Source: Malaya genurostris
Lineage: Eukaryota; Arthropoda; Insecta; Diptera; Culicidae
Assembly (NCBI RefSeq): GCF_030247185.1
Contig: NC_080572.1
Span: forward strand, 84,332,435 to 84,396,434
DNA length: 64,000 nucleotides
Reading direction: 5' to 3'
Shown here in pieces: positions 24,482 to 34,144 of the stretch (position 1 is its first letter; every line of letters begins with the position of its first letter). The notes under the pieces are model-generated. The model saw only the letters and a program-made list of their open reading frames with translations, searched no databases and was not told the DNA's origin. A program made the translations under genes and the position numbers.

Positions 24482-24797
24482 GAATACGATTTACTTTACT
24501 ATGGGGCGCCTTTTCAAAATTTACCCTCTGAGAGAGTGATAAGTTTTTGATCGTGAATATCTGCTGTTGTATCTAATGAATCAACATAATTCTTGCTACA
24601 TGCCATCGGAAATACGGTCACAATTTTATGATAAAATTTTCAGTTTTGTGACATAATCTCAAATAGTTCAAAATTGAACTTTTCTGAAATGTTTGGTATA
24701 AACTAGTATCAAAAAGGATAATTCATAAGGCGCGTTTGCTTTTCTCGTATTTTGAAAGCTCATAGCTCTAGCGATCTGTGGAAGGATTTATATAATC
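24482..24797 (+). repeat. Family D repeat, 5' fragment
   Basis: It starts TTGTCGTGAATACGATTTAC and follows copy 1 (10437-10755) through GTTTGGTATAAACTAGTATC and CATAAGGCGCGTTTGC. It ends at the TA where the mariner derivative is inserted. The sequence after the mariner does not continue family D, so this copy was already truncated or rearranged. Confidence 0.65.
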
Positions 24798-24799
24798 TA

Positions 24800-25716
24800 A
24801 CACATGGATCAATAAGTCCCGAGACTAACAATGGAAACAACATTTTTTTGCAATTTTTTTTATTCATCAACATAATCACCTTTTAGAGTGATACAATGGT
24901 TCCAACGTTTTTCCAATTTTTCAATACCATGTTTATAAAAAAAAATTATCTTTCGCTTCAAAATAAGCTTCAGTTTCAGCGATGACTTCCGCATTTGAGC
25001 CAAATCTTTTTCCCTGAAGCATTTTTTTAAGATCAGCAAAGAGCCAGTAGTCACTGGGGGCTAAATTTGACGAGTATGGGGGGTGCGGAAGCAGATCAAA
25101 GCCCAATTCGTTCAATTTCGCCATTGTTTTCATCGACTTGTGGCAGGGTGCATTTTGTTCCATCGAAAGCAATCGCGGCACCCACTTGGAAAAAACCTTT
25201 TTCATGCTCAATTTTTCATGAAGGATAGTAAATACACTTCCATATGATACCTGTGTCATCTCAGCAATTTCACGGAGCTTCACTTTACGATCTTTCATTA
25301 TAATTTTTGTCACTTCACTCACATTTTCCGGTGTAACGGCTTCCACAGATCTACCCGAGCGTTCCGCGTCATTTGTGTCGGTACGACCACGTTTAAACTC
25401 GGCGAACCACCGACAAATCGTTGCTTTTGATGGACAAGAGTCCGGATAACATTTTTCAATCCATTGTTTCGCTTGCACGGTGTTTTTACCCATTAAAAAC
25501 AATGTTTTATCAAAACACGAAACTCGTTTTTTTTCATTTTTTAAACAAACTACAAAACGACTTTACTCCAACCTCGATAACTCAGCTGTTTCTGGTCGGA
25601 TCGACTTAAAATTTTGACTCGTTTCAAGCAAAGGTTAGTACTCTAGAAAGACGTGGTTACTGGTTTACTACGAGCGCCATCTCTGCTTTAGTCTCGGGAC
25701 TTATTGATCCATGTGT
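24800..25716 (-). mobile_element. Mariner deletion derivative with intact ends
   Basis: A 917-bp element with perfect 29-bp terminal inverted repeats at 24800-24828 and 25688-25716, beginning ACACATGGATCAATAAGTCC, flanked by TA (24798-24799 and 25717-25718). The interior on the minus strand is a mariner transposase lacking its central third, so the element is non-autonomous. Perfect ends suggest a comparatively recent insertion that could have been mobilised in trans. Confidence 0.85.
24860..25502 (-). pseudogene. Mariner transposase, internally deleted
   Basis: The N-terminal HTH region is well kept: GKNTVQAKQWIEKCYPDSCP, then TICRWFAEFKRGRTDTNDAE. A further upstream start (MKKNEFRVLIKH, at 25537) is separated by a frameshift near 25500. 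After KWVPRLLS the frame jumps straight to NAPCHKSMK, so the first catalytic Asp and the Asp of the QDNAPCH-type motif are lost. The C-terminal block HPPYSSNLAPSDYWLFADLK keeps its Asp (SDYW). A frameshift near 24945 precedes the end YKHGIEKLEKRWNHCITLKG. Normal mariner transposases are about 345 residues. Roughly 110 are missing here. Confidence 0.85.
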
Positions 25717-25723
25717 TACTTAG

Positions 25724-25930
25724 GAATTCGATAAGTCTAGTGACTAGAAGTTTTTCAAATATTTTATTAAATACGGACAATGTAGATATAGGACGGTAAT
25801 TATTACAATCACAACGGTCACCCGATTTGAACACAGGAATAACTTTAGCCACCTTGAGGCAATCAGGGTTAAACCGGTCTAAATAATTACGTTAAAGCAC
25901 TGAGAGCGTATTTTAGCGAATGTAAATGAA
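25724..25930 (-). pseudogene. Reverse transcriptase fragment, Jockey/CR1-like
   Basis: On the minus strand the frame reads DCLKVAKVIPVFKSGDRCDC, NNYRPISTLSVFNKIFEKLL, VTRLIEFL. This is the conserved N-terminal RT block (KVIPVFKSGD...NYRPIS) of non-LTR retrotransposons. Only about 65 residues remain. It abuts the mariner derivative at its 3' side. No catalytic YADD-type box is present, so it is a dead fragment. Confidence 0.7.
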
Positions 25931-26524
25931 TTATGTTTAAGTACACTGGCATAAGAGGTGCATTTTGCCTCGGGGGTTCGTTTTACTACATCTTCCCATA
26001 CTCCTCTTTGGGAACCAACAAATACAGGTTAAAACTAAGTAGTACAAATAGAAAAGTAAAAATAAATAAATTCTGGGTAATTCCAAGGATTTTTTTTGGT
26101 TTATAAGGTGACAACAACAAATCTGGACTGGTTCTGCCAACATTCGATCTAAACAATCAAGCTCTAGTTTACAGTAAGCAGATTCAGGCTTTAATCTATG
26201 TTTTCTCGGTTTAAATAACTATTTGTTTGAATTGATAGTCTTGAGCCTAGTTTTAAAATTGATCAGTATCTAACGGGAAACACAGAAATGACATGCGAAT
26301 GCAACTGTGTAATGAAAACCGCGGAAATGTTACCACAGAGACAAGACTCGAACACGTACCTATAGAGACAGCCCAATTGACTAGAAGAACCAAGCATGCT
26401 TAGCTTTATTGTGTTTATTACACACGTGAGCAAAGTAGTTGATGTATTTGAAGACTAATGGTTTGTTACCCATTTATGGAATGGTTCATTATTAAGGGTC
26501 AAATCCCAAGTGCTGCCAAATTTT
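25931..26524. other. Unassigned sequence
   Basis: No element or gene recognised. AT-rich with short open frames lacking motifs. Confidence 0.35.
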
Positions 26525-26695
26525 TCAGCTCACTAGCACAAAAAAATGTTTTGCATAAAAACATCGTTTTATGACCGTAACATGATAATATCAAGTACCA
26601 CAACGTAAACATATTCGACAGCCTTTAAAGTAGGGTAAACGTTACTAATGTGATGTCTCACACTGCAGATGTACCCTTCCAAAAACAACTTAATC
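26525..26695 (+). repeat. Family F repeat, copy 2
   Basis: Collinear with 24303-24475, from CAGCTCACTAGCACA to CCCTTCCAAAAACAACTT, including AGTACCACAACGTAAACATA and GTGATGTCTCACACTGCAGA. Confidence 0.65.
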
Positions 26696-27027
26696 AGATT
26701 CAGTTTTACTCCTGTATTAAAGCTGTCAAATATTGAACTAAACAGTATTGATCTTCTGTAACGTCATCGAATCGAGCTGACTCAGATTTGGAAGCACCTT
26801 GATTTTGACATCTTAAAAAAAAACGTGCGAGTAGCATATTGCGCATTTTCTAGCCACGTGGATCCTTGTTCCAATTTCGCCACATCAGGCCGATGACGTC
26901 AAATGACATCAGTATCAGGACAAAACCCACAGCAATTAATCATCTCATTTTTGGTTTTTTTCTTTCGAGCCACCACTGACTGTACATAGCCGGTAGTCTT
27001 GGTAACAATTCCGAACCCCAAACCTAC

Positions 27028-27157
27028 CTCCCAGAATTCCGTGGATGCTGTAATCTTTCCTTCCATCGTCGTCCTTCCGTCCGTCACCTGGTCCCCCGCC
27101 GCCACCACGTAGCAACCTGCTGATGGACGAAACACTCGGTGGATCCGAAACGCCTTC
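27028..27157 (-). CDS. gsb-n: Pax3/7 homologue exon: end of paired domain plus octapeptide (gooseberry-neuro-like)
   Basis: A 130-bp internal exon. The acceptor is a pyrimidine-rich stretch ending TTCGATTACAG, with a branch-point-like CTGAC at 27195-27199. The donor is GGGAG|GTAGGT. It starts in phase 0 and ends after one base of a codon. It reads EGVSDPPSVSSISRLLR, the last part of the RED half of a paired domain. A Gly-rich linker with a doubled DGRKD follows, then the octapeptide YSIHGILG that in Pax proteins recruits Groucho-type co-repressors. The Pax3/7 exon between paired domain and homeobox has the same content. The wording KEG..DPPS.SSISRLLRG...DGRKDY is closest to gooseberry-neuro, a segment-polarity and neural transcription factor. 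The paralogue choice is inference. The flanking exons were not found in the window. Confidence 0.82.
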
Positions 27158-28430
27158 CTGTAATCGAACAATGGAAACAGAAGACAATATACCAGTCAGA
27201 AAGTTTGCTAAATGGAGTTTTGCTCAATAAGGTTTTGTAGGAAACCAGTTACAGGGCTAACGGAAGGCCGGTCGGTTGACACTCGTTTCCGGACGGATAG
27301 CCATTAGAATAGTGAATAGGTTTATGTTCAGCGAATGCGTAACAATGTCAACGGATGTTTGGAGTAAACGAACGAATGTATAATTACTTCTGGAATCACT
27401 TGAAAAAGCATCAACATTTTAGAGCTTTAATCACCGGCAGTGAACAGAATGGCAGAATGTGGGTGAATTTGTTAGGATTGTCTCAGATAGGTTCGCAACT
27501 ACGATTGTGTAAGCGTAGCAGGTGATATGAGTTTTACTCAAAACAATTCCGGAGGTGTTTATTTCCCAAAATTCACACGACATTAAACCGGCACTGCGCC
27601 GGATCCTACTACTGTTTATTCAGTTCATTCATCGTTCTTCTAACACTATTTGGATCTCATTAGACATACCACATGAGATGGGCCAGTGTTGGTGCACTCG
27701 AGATGGACTCGGTGCAATCGCACATAGGAACTGGCATACCACCGTGACGGTGGCCACGCTGAAAATGACCGAAAAAGTGTGAACCCTTTCACAGCTTCTA
27801 ATTAAATTTTCCCACCTTTCAGTTGCGCCTCTTTCGGCATCGTTCGTGTGTTTACCGTGGCAATTATGAGCTCACATTCACCCTGATCCTTCCGTATTTC
27901 CTTGTCCGTAGTTCGAGTTCAGCACAAACCGCTTCTGGTGGACGAGGGATTTCGATTGAATTCTGGCTCGCATCAGATAAAAAAAAACTAGACTTGAATG
28001 GATTGAAACTAACAGTGAAAAAAAAAATGAAACGAAAGACGAGGGATGAGCATCATATCGAAAACTGTAATGATGATAGAAACAGTTTTATGATGTTTGA
28101 GAAAATTATATTGCTTTAACACCTCTCGAAGCAGTAAACAACGTAGGTGTGTATGTGTGTGTGTTGGTGTGCTAACATAAGTTTCAAAATTGCGTTGGGT
28201 CGGCGTTGGCCGTCCATTAGGAGGTTTTGATTTTCTGTCGGCTGGTTTGGAATGAGTGACGAGAAACAATCAAAGGAGGCGAACACACGGATATGAGTGA
28301 ACGGATAAAATTACTGAACGTGAGTTTGCTTTTCGAATGATTCTTTGAATTCAACTTAGTATTTAGTGCAAGTAAGGAAAAGTTGATTTCTATGTTATTG
28401 ATTTTCAGGTTCATTTTCTTCAAGTTTCGC
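27158..28430. other. Intronic sequence upstream of the Pax exon
   Basis: Mostly unique, moderately GC-rich. A T-rich stretch ending CCCACCTTTCAG (27811-27825) resembles an acceptor on the + strand, but the frame after it has no recognisable product. The minus strand shows no paired-domain sequence. A (GT)-rich run is at 28146-28170. Confidence 0.4.
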
Positions 28431-28439
28431 TTTCGGAGC

Positions 28440-28585
28440 TTCGGTGCATCAGCAGTTCGAACTGAACTGCCATTAACAACTAACAGCCTGCTTTGCGGTT
28501 TACATTGAACTGTTGAGTGGCAGCGGCCGTTCAATATGAACTGCTAATGCACTGATGAACCGATGCCGAAACGTGAAGCAAATTT
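28440..28585. repeat. Hairpin element related to 7233-7398
   Basis: Contains TTTGCGGTTTACATTGAACT, GCCGTTCAATATGAACTG and CACTGATGAACCGATGCCGA in the same order as the MITE at 7233-7398. The internal pair TTGAACTG/CAGTTC-like arms are imperfect. Boundaries uncertain. Confidence 0.45.
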
Positions 28586-28616
28586 CATTCGTTATGACGT
28601 GAAGTCGTTATGAACT

Positions 28617-28860
28617 TAAGGCCATCGTTCAAGTACCATGCACGTGTGTGATTTTAGGAAGTTTTCGATAGAAAATTTGATAAATTTGCCAAAACCATAA
28701 ACATGTAGAAAAACCTTTTATTTATCTGCAGGGTGAAAATGGTTGAAAAATTTGGAGGATTTTCCGAATATTATAAGAAAAAGCTCTGAAAAATGAGTGT
28801 TTTTGTAATCTTTCACAATTTTCTGGAATAATAATACGGTGATATGAATTTTTTTTTCAA
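28617..28860 (+). repeat. Family G repeat, partial copy
   Basis: Starts TTAAGGCCATCGTTCAAGTA and follows the left arm and centre of the inverted-repeat element at 52909-53287 (GTTTTCGATAGAAAATTTGA, CAGGGTGAAAATGGTTGAAA, AATGAGTGTTTTTGTAATC). The right arm is absent. Confidence 0.6.
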
Positions 28861-29375
28861 ATGAACCTCGTGATGGCTACAAAAATTACATTCGGACACA
28901 TTTTCGAAAAAGCTTTTCACGCTTTTCATAGAAAATCAACGAATTTCATAAAGCCGATTTCGTTGGTTTCTTGACGATTTGAAGGTACTAAATAAAATAC
29001 AAATTATTTTTGCAATTTTCAGTCTTTTTCCATTCTGTTTGTCGTCTGATACTGATGATAAAAACGAATTAGGTGTTCAGTTTTAGCTGAAGGGTTAAGA
29101 CGTCAGTCTCACGAAAGGTTGAAATTAAGGTATCTTGAGATTTGGCACTCCATTGTATTCGTTCTGGATTTTTGTGTGAAGCATTATTGTCGGAGAATTT
29201 GCCCCATAAAGAGTTCGGTTTAGCTCTACGATTCCAGAAATGTTGGATTTTTGGTTAGTCACTTTTGCGCGACTTGGTCCAAAACCTAATGCAGTTATAG
29301 TATCTGAAAGTTGAATCTACACAACAGGTGAAAAACCTAGTTGTAATGGATGTCTTTTTCAAGTTCCGAAAAGTA

Positions 29376-29401
29376 TTCGACTTAGCCATGGTTTCTCTTA
29401 T
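29376..29401 (+). repeat. Direct repeat, left copy, of the 1.2-kb insertion
   Basis: A 26-bp sequence beginning TTCGACTTAGCCATGGTTTC is repeated without mismatch at 30611-30636. The position suggests an unusually long target-site duplication. Confidence 0.7.
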
Positions 29402-30610
29402 GAGCATGAGCTTGAGCTTGAGCGACCACCCTTGGTTGCTACTCCGTTACTGATCGGGATTAGCTGAAATTGTACAGGGAGTTGCTAGATGATTCGACCT
29501 GGGACTGGTAAATCATCCTTCAATGTACATCTTCTGGTAATCCCAGAATTCATTGGTCAGTACCGGCGCCGGCCAGGCCCGAACGTAGATCGTCTAAGGA
29601 ATGGGAAGGGATGTTAGTCCAACACTTGTTGTTACTAGAGGCCGTATATACTACTGCACACTACACAAGTGTCACGGGAGAAGGATATTTGTTAGTCAAT
29701 ATTCAGTATTTGTATAATTTGCGCGCGACTCAGTATGTTCCGGTTTCAAGATGCTCGGATGCATCACTAAACTCACTGACTTCCTGAGTGAACGTTTCAA
29801 CAATATCCTATATCCTATTCAAGTCCCGGGAAGTTTTGATTCACAGCTCTTATTCGAGGAAATTGAAGAAAAATTTGCAATACTATACTTCCCTATTTTT
29901 TATAAATGAAATTATGTGATACAAAATAAACGAGTGAGTAGGATTTAGACAAAATAGTTGATTCATTGCATTGACATATTCTAAACAGTTGTTATAGAAT
30001 CATTTTAAATCACCGAATAAAGGTCAACAGATTTTACGCTTGTCTTGATTCTTTATTATTTCCGCTTTATGGTTTTAATTATTTATTAAAATTAATAATT
30101 GGTTATATTGGCTGATCTGGGCAGCCGGCTACCGAGAAAAATATTTATTTATTGTTTGAAATATTAGTATCAAGTATTTCTTACTATGTATTCAATATAC
30201 CGATCAATGTTATCTCTGTTATTAACTTTGTAATATCAACGGATTTGTGCAATAGTTGGGTTTTATAGCATTCAATTTATATTCCTGAAAGACAATCAAT
30301 AGCATGGAAGAAGAAAATATACCAAATAAAACTTTTCTCCGAAGCTAGTCGGAAATTGATAAGTTGAATGGAGTTGAATAAAGAGATAATTTAGTGAAAT
30401 AGAGTAATCAGGAATGAAACATTGAATATATCTGATAACTGAAGGGAAAAAGAAACTCCTGCAATTATCGCCTTTTACAACATGGAAGCAGGAACCCAGT
30501 GGATCTATTCTTGGTTCGTTTTTTTCCGCCGGATTCCAAACGGCATCCAGGCTGGTACTGTCTGGAGGAAGATAATATGTATTATCAATCTTCTAGTGGA
30601 CCCCAGGCCC
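29402..30610. mobile_element. 1.2-kb insertion between 26-bp direct repeats, unclassified
   Basis: The inserted segment starts GAGCATGAGCTTGAGCTTGA and ends CTAGTGGACCCCAGGCCC. Its first 300 bp are GC-richer (GTACCGGCGCCGGCCAGGCC, then 'gaatgggaagggatgttagtcc'). The middle is AT-rich. No terminal inverted repeats, A tail or coding motif were seen. Long direct repeats favour target-primed retrotransposition or a recombination event. The class is unknown. Confidence 0.5.
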
Positions 30611-30636
30611 TTCGACTTAGCCATGGTTTCTCTTAT
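30611..30636 (+). repeat. Direct repeat, right copy
   Basis: Identical to 29376-29401 over 26 bases. See the insertion entry. Confidence 0.7.
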
Positions 30637-30739
30637 ATTATGAAAACTCTTTTCTTTAGATATTTGAGTTAATTATAAAAAGGAGAATTTCCAACAAACG
30701 ACTTTATTAAAAAATGTTTTTCATGTAATTGTACATATA

Positions 30740-30861
30740 CACTGAGGTCTTCTTTTATGCGAGTTTACGTACCGTATAAAAAACCGCATAAAAAATCGCA
30801 TAGCTATGAAAATTCGCATAAAAACACGCAAAAAAAGACCGCATAAAAAAAGACCTTAGTG
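30740..30861. mobile_element. 122-bp MITE with CACTGAGGTC ends and TA duplication
   Basis: The left end CACTGAGGTCTTCTTTTATG and right end CATAAAAAAAGACCTTAGTG are inverted repeats with few mismatches. TA flanks both sides (30738-30739, 30862-30863). The inside is made of GCATAAAA-type words in both orientations. Typical of a Tc1/mariner-driven MITE. Confidence 0.7.
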
Positions 30862-31019
30862 TACATACGTATGGAAATTGATAAACCAACCTAATTTTCT
30901 AGGTAAGCGTCTGTTTGACATCTCTACACAACCAAATATCTCTTTAGTTGTGCGTTATCATATGTGATTTATTAAACAAATGGAACAATCAAACTAGCAG
31001 CTAGAACCAGGATAGATAA

Positions 31020-31247
31020 AGACCACATGTGCAGTTGTTTATTCGTTTTCATTAGTTTGTTTCGAAATGCGTGGACTTTCAGCAGAACAACGTCGAAAAA
31101 TTGTGTACAAATGGTGCACAGAACGCGGACTGTCACTGAGAAAGATAGCAAAAATGGAAGGAGTAAGTGAAAAAGCCGTGCGAAATGCAATCAGGAAGAT
31201 CGGTGGGGATAACACCTTCCAGGATAAACCGAAAACGGGTCGAAAAA
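31020..31247 (+). pseudogene. DD37E transposon copy 2, 5' part with transposase N-terminus
   Basis: Homology to copy 1 starts near 31025 (TGTGCAGTTGTTTATTCG), about 110 bp inside the element, so the 5' inverted repeat is missing. The frame from 31067 reads MRGLSAEQRRKIVYKW and, unlike copy 1, stays open through SEKAVRNAIRKIGGDNTFQD and PKTGRK. There family C is inserted (about 31248). The rest is at 33126-33715. Confidence 0.8.
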
Positions 31248-33125
31248 CGTGTTTAATCCACCTAGCAGTGAGATGATACCTATTTTTATCAATCCGCATG
31301 TGTTTTTTGCATGAATATTCTTCGGTGTTTAAGTTTTCATGACATTATTTTAATGACCGTCGTTTTAAGCGACAATTTGAGATTTTAATCACTCATTACT
31401 CTGTAATGTCGAAACTGCAAATCGGATCGAATTTGAATCTAGAAGTGTGATAATCGATTAAACATGCCATGATATGTAAGTTCCACTTTAGAGTTTACGG
31501 TAATTTAAGGTACTTCCAGAGCCGGTATTCAGAACCCAGCATAACCCAAACCGATTCGTATGGCCATATGACGAATAAATTACAACAGTTTTGAGTCCAA
31601 CTTTGAAGCTTTTCGGGATTGTCATCTTCTATATCGGTTTGAATTTTAAAAATTCATCATCATGTAATTCGAGAACCGGATATCATAATTGGATAAAATT
31701 AATTAATTTTTGTATATAAGTTTGTTTTAATTTGAATTTTTGTTTCTGAAATTCGATTAGGCTTTTTTTGAGAAAACGATTGAGCTTTGAGAAACGATTT
31801 TATACTGGAACCGGAATTCTAAAAGCGGTATAGCCGAAGTCAGATAAATTCACCTGAGTAGCTGTACAGTTCACATTTGTTTCAAAATATTTGAAAATCA
31901 GTTAAGACATCTTTGAGAAATCATAGCACGAATTAAATTTTTAGGTGCCTTCTGAATCGAAAACTGAATACCACTAAAACTGAAGAAAGTTAATTTTTTT
32001 TTATCGACTATCCAAATCTGCTAACCCGATAAACCTGATTAATTTATGTGGAATAGACATTTGTATACTATCCCCGAAACCGGAAGTTGGATCTGACTGA
32101 AAAGCAAGATGTTTTATAGAACCTTGAAACTTTTTATTTGAATCTTAGATCGTTTCAGCCATCTACAAGAAAAATGAGTTACACAATTTTGATTTCGTTT
32201 CACATATCATCCTGTAGTTCCAGAACCAGAGGTCGGAACCAAACATAATGCAGGATCTTTGTTTGAGAGCATACGACTTTTCGTATGAATCTGAATTTGT
32301 AGAAAAGAAATTTTCCGAGAAAATTAAGTGAAATTATTTGTCACACACGCATTTGCTGATCTCGACGAACTGATTCGAATGGTATATGGATGTTATGTTG
32401 TTCCAGCATTTATTGCTGTAAGTAGTTTAAAACAAAATAATAAAAAAAAATTCTGCCATCATCTGGTTTATATATGTCATATTCGAACGACTATGTTGCC
32501 AAAAACGAGCCGTGCTAAAATCGGTCCGAGGCTAAATGTCATGAACAAACAATACAACACAACAAACAATTGTATGTAACAGTATAAAACATCGTGTTTT
32601 CCGTTGCTCCCAAGCATTTCTTTGTCATACAGCGCTCAAAACTCCTACTGCTGGAATAGGGGGAAAAGTCGCTTACAGAAAAATTTCGATATCTCCGTTA
32701 AAAATGGACGGATTTTAACAATCTATGGCTTGTTGGATAGGTATTACCGTGCGGAATCTAAGTCTAAAAACATATTCTGTTTTCAAGGTCAATTGTGACA
32801 GATACTGTCAAAAAACTGAAAATTTTGACATAAAACTTTGTATAACTCAAAAAGTAAACATCCGATCTCAAAACCATTCAATAGCGTTTTGGGTGACGGG
32901 GAGATCTTTCATTTGCGACTAGTTTGATCAAAATCGGTTCAGCCATCTCTGAGATCTCGACCTCTTAGTTGACAACACACATACAGACACACACACATAC
33001 ACACACACAGACATTTGCTCAGTTCGTCGAGCTGAATCGATTGGTATATGTCATTCGGCCTCGGAAAAATTTTCTAAAGCTTGAGCGAATTCTATACCTA
33101 TTTTTTATTTATATAAAAATAGGTA
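31248..33125 (-). repeat. Family C repeat, copy 1, inserted in the DD37E element
   Basis: About 1.9 kb, related in layout to families A and B. Its left edge (TTTAATCCACCTAGCAGTGA) is the complement of their 3' signature. Its right half carries ATTTGCTCAGTTCGTCGAG beside a (CA)n run (32970-33010), the complement of their 5' signature. It ends in an AT-rich hairpin, CCTATTTTTTATTTATATAA with its complement (33097-33125). Much of 31275-32550 is matched in inverted orientation by 39475-40440. Small open frames inside have no motif. Confidence 0.7.
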
Positions 33126-33715
33126 AAAAAGGTCCTGCTAACCCTCAGTTGGATAAACGTATACTGAAGGCGTTCGAGCAAAAGAAGGAGGTTTCAGTTC
33201 GGGATGTGGGCACTTCGAAGTCAAATGTTTTTCGTGCTAAAGAACGTTTGAATTTTCGAACCTATAAGAATCCTGTTGTCTTCGTGGCAGATCTTGCTTC
33301 TTGCCACTACTCGAAATCAACGGTAGAATGGTATATTACCAAAAATGTCACTTTCGTCCCAAAAGACATGAATCCACCAAATTGCCCACAATTTCGACCA
33401 ATTGAGGAATTTTGGGCATTAACGAAGGCACATCTTAGGAAACATGTCTCGGCAGCCGAAACCATTCAACAGTCCGAAAAAGATTGGAAAAAAGTGTCAA
33501 AACTTGTCGCCAAGAAGTCTGTACGGAATTTAATGAGGAACGTTCGCAAGAAGGTGCGCCAGCTAGTCTACAATGGCTAAGTAGCAAATGTTGAGAATAA
33601 TATTCTGTTGTTGTAGTCTAATATTATCAGTATATCGAATGAAATTTGAATATCTAACACTTGTGAATTATATACAGCGAAATCAAAGTGCGTCCATACT
33701 TTCTGGGACAGTTTT
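33126..33715 (+). pseudogene. DD37E transposon copy 2, 3' part with transposase C-terminus
   Basis: The transposase resumes at AAAAAAGGTCCTGCTAACCC. It has lost a few residues of the second HTH (RDVGTSKSNVFRA) and then all sequence between RTYK and NPVVFVADLASCHYSK, removing the first catalytic Asp. The second Asp and the Glu remain (NPPNCPQFRPIEEFW) with 37 residues between them. The stop is at 33578-33580. The 3' inverted repeat GCGTCCATACTTTCTGGGAC is well preserved, and TA follows at 33716-33717. Confidence 0.8.
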
Positions 33716-34144
33716 TAAATCAGCTCCCGTCTTTCTCTTTGTACGTTATCTTGTCAGTAATGATTTTATTTTCGCAATATCTGTTGACTGGTTTTGGTTT
33801 CACAGTCAATTGATATTCTGAACGATGCACGGATCTCTGGATAAGATATTCTGACATCTAGATTGTTCTAGCGAATCAGCATTTTATTTCTCAGCAATAA
33901 CCACAGATTGAGTGAAAAATATCTGAACCCAATAAAACTTGTCCATCGGCTGAAAATTGATATTTTTTAAAAAGGTTCTGCTCAGACAAAACTATGCGCA
34001 TCGCTGTCGCACTGTTGGCTTTTTGATAATCCCGACATATTTGACCTAAATATTCTGTAATTTTACATTTAGTTTTACGCACCTTTTCCTGAGCACGGAG
34101 ATGAATGCAGAATCTTTATTTAGAAAGAATTTGGTTCTATTCTA

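Noticed and set aside
27811..28119. Possible + strand exon after CCCACCTTTCAG
   Set aside because: The frame runs into A-rich low complexity (long Lys runs) without a donor, and the known exon nearby is on the opposite strand.
29402..30610. LTR retrotransposon
   Set aside because: The direct repeats are only 26 bp and lie outside the element. There is no primer-binding site, polypurine tract or pol domain.
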